This document shows positions 6,642-11,307 of a DNA stretch of 11,307 bases, one piece after another. Within the stretch, counting starts at the first letter, position 1, and each line of letters begins with the position of its first letter. Position numbers and translations under genes: made by a program. This DNA comes from JBIOYL01 sp044870185 (lineage in GTDB: Bacteria > Actinomycetota > CALGFH01): assembly GCA_044870185.1 (NCBI GenBank), contig JBIOYL010000135.1, positions 1-11,307 of the forward strand, given 5' to 3'. Under the pieces are notes generated by a model. The model ran no database searches and was not told the DNA's origin. It was given only the letters and a program-made list of their open reading frames with translations.

Positions 6642-6643
<2 letters not shown>
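6639..6643 (-). promoter_or_regulatory. Ribosome binding site that sets the nuoM start
   Basis: AGGAG overlaps the TAG stop of nuoL and sits 8 nt before the GTG at 6630. This decides the nuoM start against longer in-frame alternatives inside nuoL and ties nuoM initiation to termination on nuoL. Confidence 0.8.
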
Positions 6644-8561
<1,918 letters not shown>

Positions 8562-8562
8562 C

Positions 8563-8868
8563 TCACCCCTTGAGCAGGTTGACGTCGTCGACGCTGGTCG
8601 ACGAGCGCTTGCGGAAGATGGCGACGAGGATGCCGAGCCCGATGACGACCTCGGCGGCGGCGACCACCATCACGAAGAAGGCCAGGACCTGGCCGTCCAG
8701 CGAGCCGTTCATGCGCCCGAAGGCGAGGAACGACAGGTTGACGGCGTTGAGCATGAGCTCGATGCACATGAACACGACGATGGCGTTGCGCCGGATCAGC
8801 ACCCCGGCGACGCCGATGGTGAACAGCACCGCCGACAGCAGCAGGTACCAGCTTGCGTGGACGGTCAT
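8563..8868 (-). CDS. nuoK: NADH-quinone oxidoreductase subunit K
   Basis: This small membrane subunit helps connect the quinone site to the antiporter-like subunits. The 101-residue product has three hydrophobic helices and the two membrane-buried glutamates needed for proton transfer: Glu37 (FMCIELMLNAVNL) and Glu73 (VVAAAEVVIGLGI), equivalent to E. coli Glu36 and Glu72. Length matches the family. The ATG at 8868 overlaps the nuoJ stop as ATGA, indicating coupled translation. The C-terminus RKRSSTSVDDVNLLKG is normal for actinobacterial NuoK. The TGA stop at 8563-8565 lies inside AAGGGGTGAG, which may also serve as ribosome binding site for nuoL. Confidence 0.97.
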   Translation of the reverse strand: MTVHASWYLLLSAVLFTIGVAGVLIRRNAIVVFMCIELMLNAVNLSFLAFGRMNGSLDGQVLAFFVMVVAAAEVVIGLGILVAIFRKRSSTSVDDVNLLKG

Positions 8869-9407
8869 CGCCAGCGCTTCCCCAGGATCAACGCGCCCAC
8901 CCCGGCGACCAGCAGCAGCAGCCCGACCGCCTCGAACGCGAACGTGTAGCGGGTGAACAGCAGCAGGCCGACCGCGCGGACGTTGTCGCCACGGTTGGCC
9001 GCGACCAGGCCGACGTCCTTGGTGGACAGCACGCCGGCGGTGATGGCGCCGACGATCCCGGCCAGCAGCAGCACACCGAGGACGGCGGCGGCCGGCCGCT
9101 GGCCGGTGATGGTCTCGCGCAGGATCTCCTCGCGGCCGACGCCGAGCAGCATGAGCACGAACAAAAACAGCACCATGATGGCGCCCGCGTAGACGATCAC
9201 CTGCACGGCGGCCAGAAACACGCCCTGCAGCAGCAGGTAGAACACGGCCAGGCAGAAGAAGTTGACCACCAGCAGCAGCGCCGCGTAGACGGCGTTGCGG
9301 TTGAACACCATGCCGAGCGCGGTCGCAACGGCGACGACCGACAGGATGACGAACAGGACCAGCTCGGTCCGCTGGGACGGGGTGGTGGCGGCCAGCAGCG
9401 CGCTCAT
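8865..9407 (-). CDS. nuoJ: NADH-quinone oxidoreductase subunit J
   Basis: This membrane subunit lies next to NuoH, NuoK and NuoN; its third helix takes part in the conformational coupling of complex I. The 180-residue product has five hydrophobic segments and the hallmark VQVIVYAGAIMVLFLFVLML (69-88), followed by a short loop and a long helix near the C-terminus. The frame is open upstream to 9488, but the extra residues are Arg/Pro-rich and lie within nuoI. ATG at 9407 is preferred: it gives MSALLAATTPSQRTE and then the first helix, with GAGG about 10 nt upstream. The 16-nt gap after nuoI holds a 7-codon ORF that overlaps both neighbours. The stop overlaps nuoK by 4 nt. Confidence 0.95.
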   Translation of the reverse strand: MSALLAATTPSQRTELVLFVILSVVAVATALGMVFNRNAVYAALLLVVNFFCLAVFYLLLQGVFLAAVQVIVYAGAIMVLFLFVLMLLGVGREEILRETITGQRPAAAVLGVLLLAGIVGAITAGVLSTKDVGLVAANRGDNVRAVGLLLFTRYTFAFEAVGLLLLVAGVGALILGKRWR

Positions 9408-9440
9408 CGGCGGATCGCCTCGCTCATCGGGGGACCGTCT
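9401..9440 (-). repeat. Imperfect 2 x 20-bp tandem duplication at the nuoI/nuoJ junction
   Basis: 9401-9420 and 9421-9440 match at 17 of 20 positions, including an identical first ten (CGCTCATCGG). Each copy carries CGATGAGCG on the minus strand. One copy provides the nuoI stop with an overlapping ATG, the other the nuoJ ATG with an overlapping TGA. Confidence 0.8.
9404..9427 (-). CDS. Seven-codon mini-ORF bridging nuoI and nuoJ
   Basis: ATG at 9427 overlaps the nuoI stop as ATGA, and the frame reads MSEAIRR and ends at TGA 9404-9406, which in turn overlaps the nuoJ ATG as ATGA. A ribosome finishing nuoI could restart here and then restart again on nuoJ. It is probably a by-product of the 20-bp duplication and a translational bridge rather than a functional peptide. 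The MSEAIRR start echoes the MSA of nuoJ. Confidence 0.3.
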   Translation of the reverse strand: MSEAIRR

Positions 9441-10020
9441 CCTCGGCCGGGAGGTCGCGGTCGGCCTGCCTGGGCTGCCCGCCCGCAAGCAGCGCCCACA
9501 CCGGCTCGACCGACTCCTGGGAGACCGACGCCTGGGGGCCGTAGCGGGCGATGCGCGGCGTGGCGCCGGCCGGGTCGGTGTGCGGCGGCGGCGTGGCGCC
9601 GGCCGGCACGGGCGCCAGCAGCTGCGGCTTGTCGTACACCAGCTCGTCGCGGGTGTCGGCCGACAGCTCGTACTCGTTGCTCATCGTCAGCGCCCGGGTC
9701 GGGCACGCCTCGATGCACAGCCCGCAGAAGATGCAGCGGTTGTAGTTGATCTGGTAGATGGCGGCGTAGCGCTCCCCGGGGGAGTAGCGCGCCTCGGGGG
9801 TGTTGTCGGCGCCCTGCACGTAGATGGCGTCGGCCGGGCAGGCGTAGGCGCACAGCTCGCAGCCGACGCAGCGCTCCAGGCCGTCGTCGTGCCGGTTGAG
9901 CACGTGGCGGCCGTGGAAGCGGGGAGAGGTGGGGCGCTTCTGCTCGGGGTACTGGATGGTGTTCGGCTTCCGGAACATGCTCCGGAAGGTGACGCCCAGG
10001 CCCTTCGGGATCTCGAACAT
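9424..10020 (-). CDS. nuoI: NADH-quinone oxidoreductase subunit I (2 x 4Fe-4S)
   Basis: This peripheral-arm subunit carries clusters N6a and N6b and passes electrons towards the terminal cluster near the quinone site. The 198-residue product has two full CxxCxxCxxxCP motifs: Cys51/54/57/61 (CVGCELCAYACP) and Cys96/99/102/106 (CIFCGLCIEACP). The N-terminus MFEIPKGLGVTFRSMF and the YPEQKRP segment are typical. From about residue 130 the protein runs into a Pro/Ala-rich tail that contains PAGATP twice, encoded by a 19-bp direct repeat; long variable tails are normal in actinobacterial NuoI. ATG at 10020 directly abuts the nuoH TAG stop with no gap. The only purine-rich stretch upstream (AAGGGA) is distant, so initiation is likely coupled to nuoH. 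The stop is TGA at 9424-9426. Confidence 0.97.
   Translation of the reverse strand: MFEIPKGLGVTFRSMFRKPNTIQYPEQKRPTSPRFHGRHVLNRHDDGLERCVGCELCAYACPADAIYVQGADNTPEARYSPGERYAAIYQINYNRCIFCGLCIEACPTRALTMSNEYELSADTRDELVYDKPQLLAPVPAGATPPPHTDPAGATPRIARYGPQASVSQESVEPVWALLAGGQPRQADRDLPAEETVPR
9555..9606 (-). repeat. 19-bp direct repeat inside the nuoI tail
   Basis: GCGGCGTGGCGCCGGCCGG occurs at 9555-9573 and 9588-9606, 33 bp apart, an exact number of codons. It produces the repeated PAGATP in the NuoI C-terminal extension, after both cluster-binding motifs, so the core fold is unaffected. Confidence 0.85.
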
Positions 10021-11166
10021 CTACGGGGCCGTCCCTTCGGCGGTGCGGGTGCGGTCGGGTGTCTTGGGCCGGGACGCCGGCAGCAGCAGCGAGATGAGCA
10101 GCAGCCCGGCGAGCACGGCGGCGGCGATGAACAGGTTGCGCCGGTTCACGTTCACCACCAGCACGACGGCGGTCACCGCGATCCAGACGACCGCGATCGG
10201 CAGCAGCACCTTCCAGCCGAACGCCATGAGCCGGTCGTAGCGCAGCCGCGGCAGGGTGGCCCGCAGCCAGATGAACAGGAACACGAACGCGAACACCTTG
10301 ACGACGAACCACAGGATCGGCCACAGCCACACCAGCCAGGTCGGGTGGTGGAAGATGGGGCCGTCGGGGCCGCCGAGGAACAGGGTCGTCGCCACCGCCG
10401 ACACGGTGATGATGTTCAGGTACTCGGCCAGGTAGAACAGCGCGAACTTCAGGCCCGAGTACTCGGTGTGGTAGCCGCCGACCAGCTCCGACTCGGCCTC
10501 GGGCAGGTCGAACGGGGCCCGGTTGGTCTCGGCGAGGCCGGCCAGCAGGAACACGCAGAACGCGGGGAACTGGGGGATGATGTACCAGCGGGGCAGGAAC
10601 CCCCACAGCGGGCTGCCGGACTGGGCCTCGACGATCTTGGCCGCCGACAGCGAGCCCGCGTACATGAACACGCCGACCAGCGACAGGCCCTGGGCGAGCT
10701 CGTAGCTGACCATCTGGGCGCTGGAGCGCACCCCGCCGAGCAGCGGGTAGTTGGAGCCCGACGCCCAGCCGGCCAGCACGATCCCGTACACCTGCAGGCT
10801 GGCCATGGCCAGCACGAACAGCAGGCCCACGTTGAGGTCGGCGATCTGGGCGCGCTGGCTGCCGAAGAAGCGGCCGAACGGGATCACCGAGACGGCCAGG
10901 AAGGCGGGCACCATCATCAGCACCGGCGCGATCCCGTACAGGATCCGGTCGGCGTTGGTGGGCCGGATGTCCTCCTTGAAGAACAGCTTGATGCCGTCGG
11001 CCAGGGTCTGCATGACCCCGAACGGCCCGACCCGGTTGGGGCCGATGCGGGTCTGCATGAAGGCCACGATCCGACGCTCGATCCACACGGTCAGCAGCAC
11101 GGCCACCATCAGGAAGGCGAACACGCCGACGACCTTGACCACGATGATGAACAGGTTCCACCACAT
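10021..11166 (-). CDS. nuoH: NADH-quinone oxidoreductase subunit H
   Basis: This is the membrane subunit that forms much of the quinone-binding chamber at the foot of the peripheral arm. The 381-residue product has about nine hydrophobic segments and both classic signatures: ERRIVAFMQTRIGPNRVGP (30-48) followed by DGIKLFFKED (57-66), and the loop AETNRAPFDLPEAESELVGG (212-231) with its run of acidic residues, continuing as YHTEYSG. Length is somewhat above E. coli NuoH (325) because of an extra hydrophobic segment and a polar tail at the C-terminus, as in other actinobacteria. ATG at 11166 overlaps the previous stop as TGATG, and GAGGAGG lies 10 nt upstream. The stop TAG is at 10021-10023, directly against the nuoI ATG. 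Confidence 0.98.
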   Translation of the reverse strand: MWWNLFIIVVKVVGVFAFLMVAVLLTVWIERRIVAFMQTRIGPNRVGPFGVMQTLADGIKLFFKEDIRPTNADRILYGIAPVLMMVPAFLAVSVIPFGRFFGSQRAQIADLNVGLLFVLAMASLQVYGIVLAGWASGSNYPLLGGVRSSAQMVSYELAQGLSLVGVFMYAGSLSAAKIVEAQSGSPLWGFLPRWYIIPQFPAFCVFLLAGLAETNRAPFDLPEAESELVGGYHTEYSGLKFALFYLAEYLNIITVSAVATTLFLGGPDGPIFHHPTWLVWLWPILWFVVKVFAFVFLFIWLRATLPRLRYDRLMAFGWKVLLPIAVVWIAVTAVVLVVNVNRRNLFIAAAVLAGLLLISLLLPASRPKTPDRTRTAEGTAP

Positions 11167-11307
11167 CAGGCCGCCGCCTCCTCGGCCGCTCTGAGCTCGA
11201 CGCGCAGGGCGGGCGCCGCGCCGGCATCGCTGTGGGGTTCGGTACGGATTCGGTGGTGAGTGCGGGCGACGTGAATCTGTGGGCCGACGCTGCCGCGGCG
11301 GGTCTCG
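11166..11307 (-). CDS. nuoG: C-terminal end of the upstream nuo operon gene, probably nuoG
   Basis: Only the last 46 codons are visible; the first complete codon starts at 11306 and the stop TGA is at 11166-11168, overlapping the nuoH ATG by one base. Most third positions in this frame are G or C, which separates it from the other frames. The residues (SVGPQIHVARTHHRIRTEPH, then a tail rich in Ala, Arg and Glu) contain no recognisable motif. The call rests on position: nuoG directly precedes nuoH in the standard nuoA-N order. I do not see the hydrophobic VVWLP-type ending of many NuoG proteins, so an extended tail or an inserted gene remains possible. Confidence 0.55.
   Translation of the reverse strand, partial: ETRRGSVGPQIHVARTHHRIRTEPHSDAGAAPALRVELRAAEEAAA

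Noticed and set aside
8564..8566. GTG overlapping the nuoK stop (GTGA) as nuoL start
   Set aside because: As sequenced it is out of the nuoL frame and stops after two codons; kept only as the frameshift hypothesis.
9295..11259. 654-codon plus-strand open frame opposite nuoH, nuoI and nuoJ
   Set aside because: It mirrors the codon structure of the real minus-strand genes, is full of His, Gln, Gly and Arg runs, and has no family motif. Long antisense frames are expected in DNA with such a GC bias.

Overview
The window looks like chromosomal DNA from a high-GC Gram-positive bacterium of the Actinomycetota. Base composition is uniformly GC-rich, third codon positions in the real genes are almost all G or C, and GTG starts and ATGA/TGATG stop-start overlaps are common. 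A polyprenyl diphosphate synthase directly follows nuoN, an arrangement seen in actinomycetes that use menaquinone. The order or genus cannot be set from this sequence.

Right part (about 2408-11307, all on the minus strand): the 3' half of a nuo operon for proton-pumping NADH:quinone oxidoreductase (complex I). In transcription order it holds the end of an upstream gene (probably nuoG), nuoH, nuoI, nuoJ, nuoK, nuoL, nuoM, nuoN and a long-chain polyprenyl diphosphate synthase. Junctions are very tight (overlaps of 1 or 4 nt, direct abutment, or gaps of at most 30 nt), so this is one transcript with translational coupling. NuoI carries the two 4Fe-4S clusters that feed electrons to the quinone site at NuoH. 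NuoJ and NuoK, with the antiporter-like NuoL, NuoM and NuoN, form the proton-translocating membrane arm. The polyprenyl synthase probably makes the menaquinone side chain, that is, the tail of the substrate of the complex. The operon promoter lies outside the window.

Left part (1-2407): short accessory genes. A plus-strand C-terminal gene fragment (ends at 206) is followed by a perfect 20-bp tandem duplication, a 23-codon arginine-rich micro-ORF with a strong ribosome binding site, and a 165-bp gap with a strong hairpin. Then come a minus-strand YCII/DGPF-domain gene and, divergent from it, a plus-strand gene whose product looks like a patatin-type acyl hydrolase with a variant nucleophile motif. 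That gene converges on the polyprenyl synthase gene with only 21 bp between the stop codons.

Points worth a second look: nuoL has no ATG/GTG/TTG where its N-terminus must begin; about 20-bp tandem duplications sit over three gene ends; the micro-ORF encodes a strict RRxx repeat; the patatin-like protein has CTSGA in place of GxSxG; and NuoN contains an Ala/Gly/Pro-rich loop expansion. I see no mobile element, CRISPR array, tRNA or rRNA.
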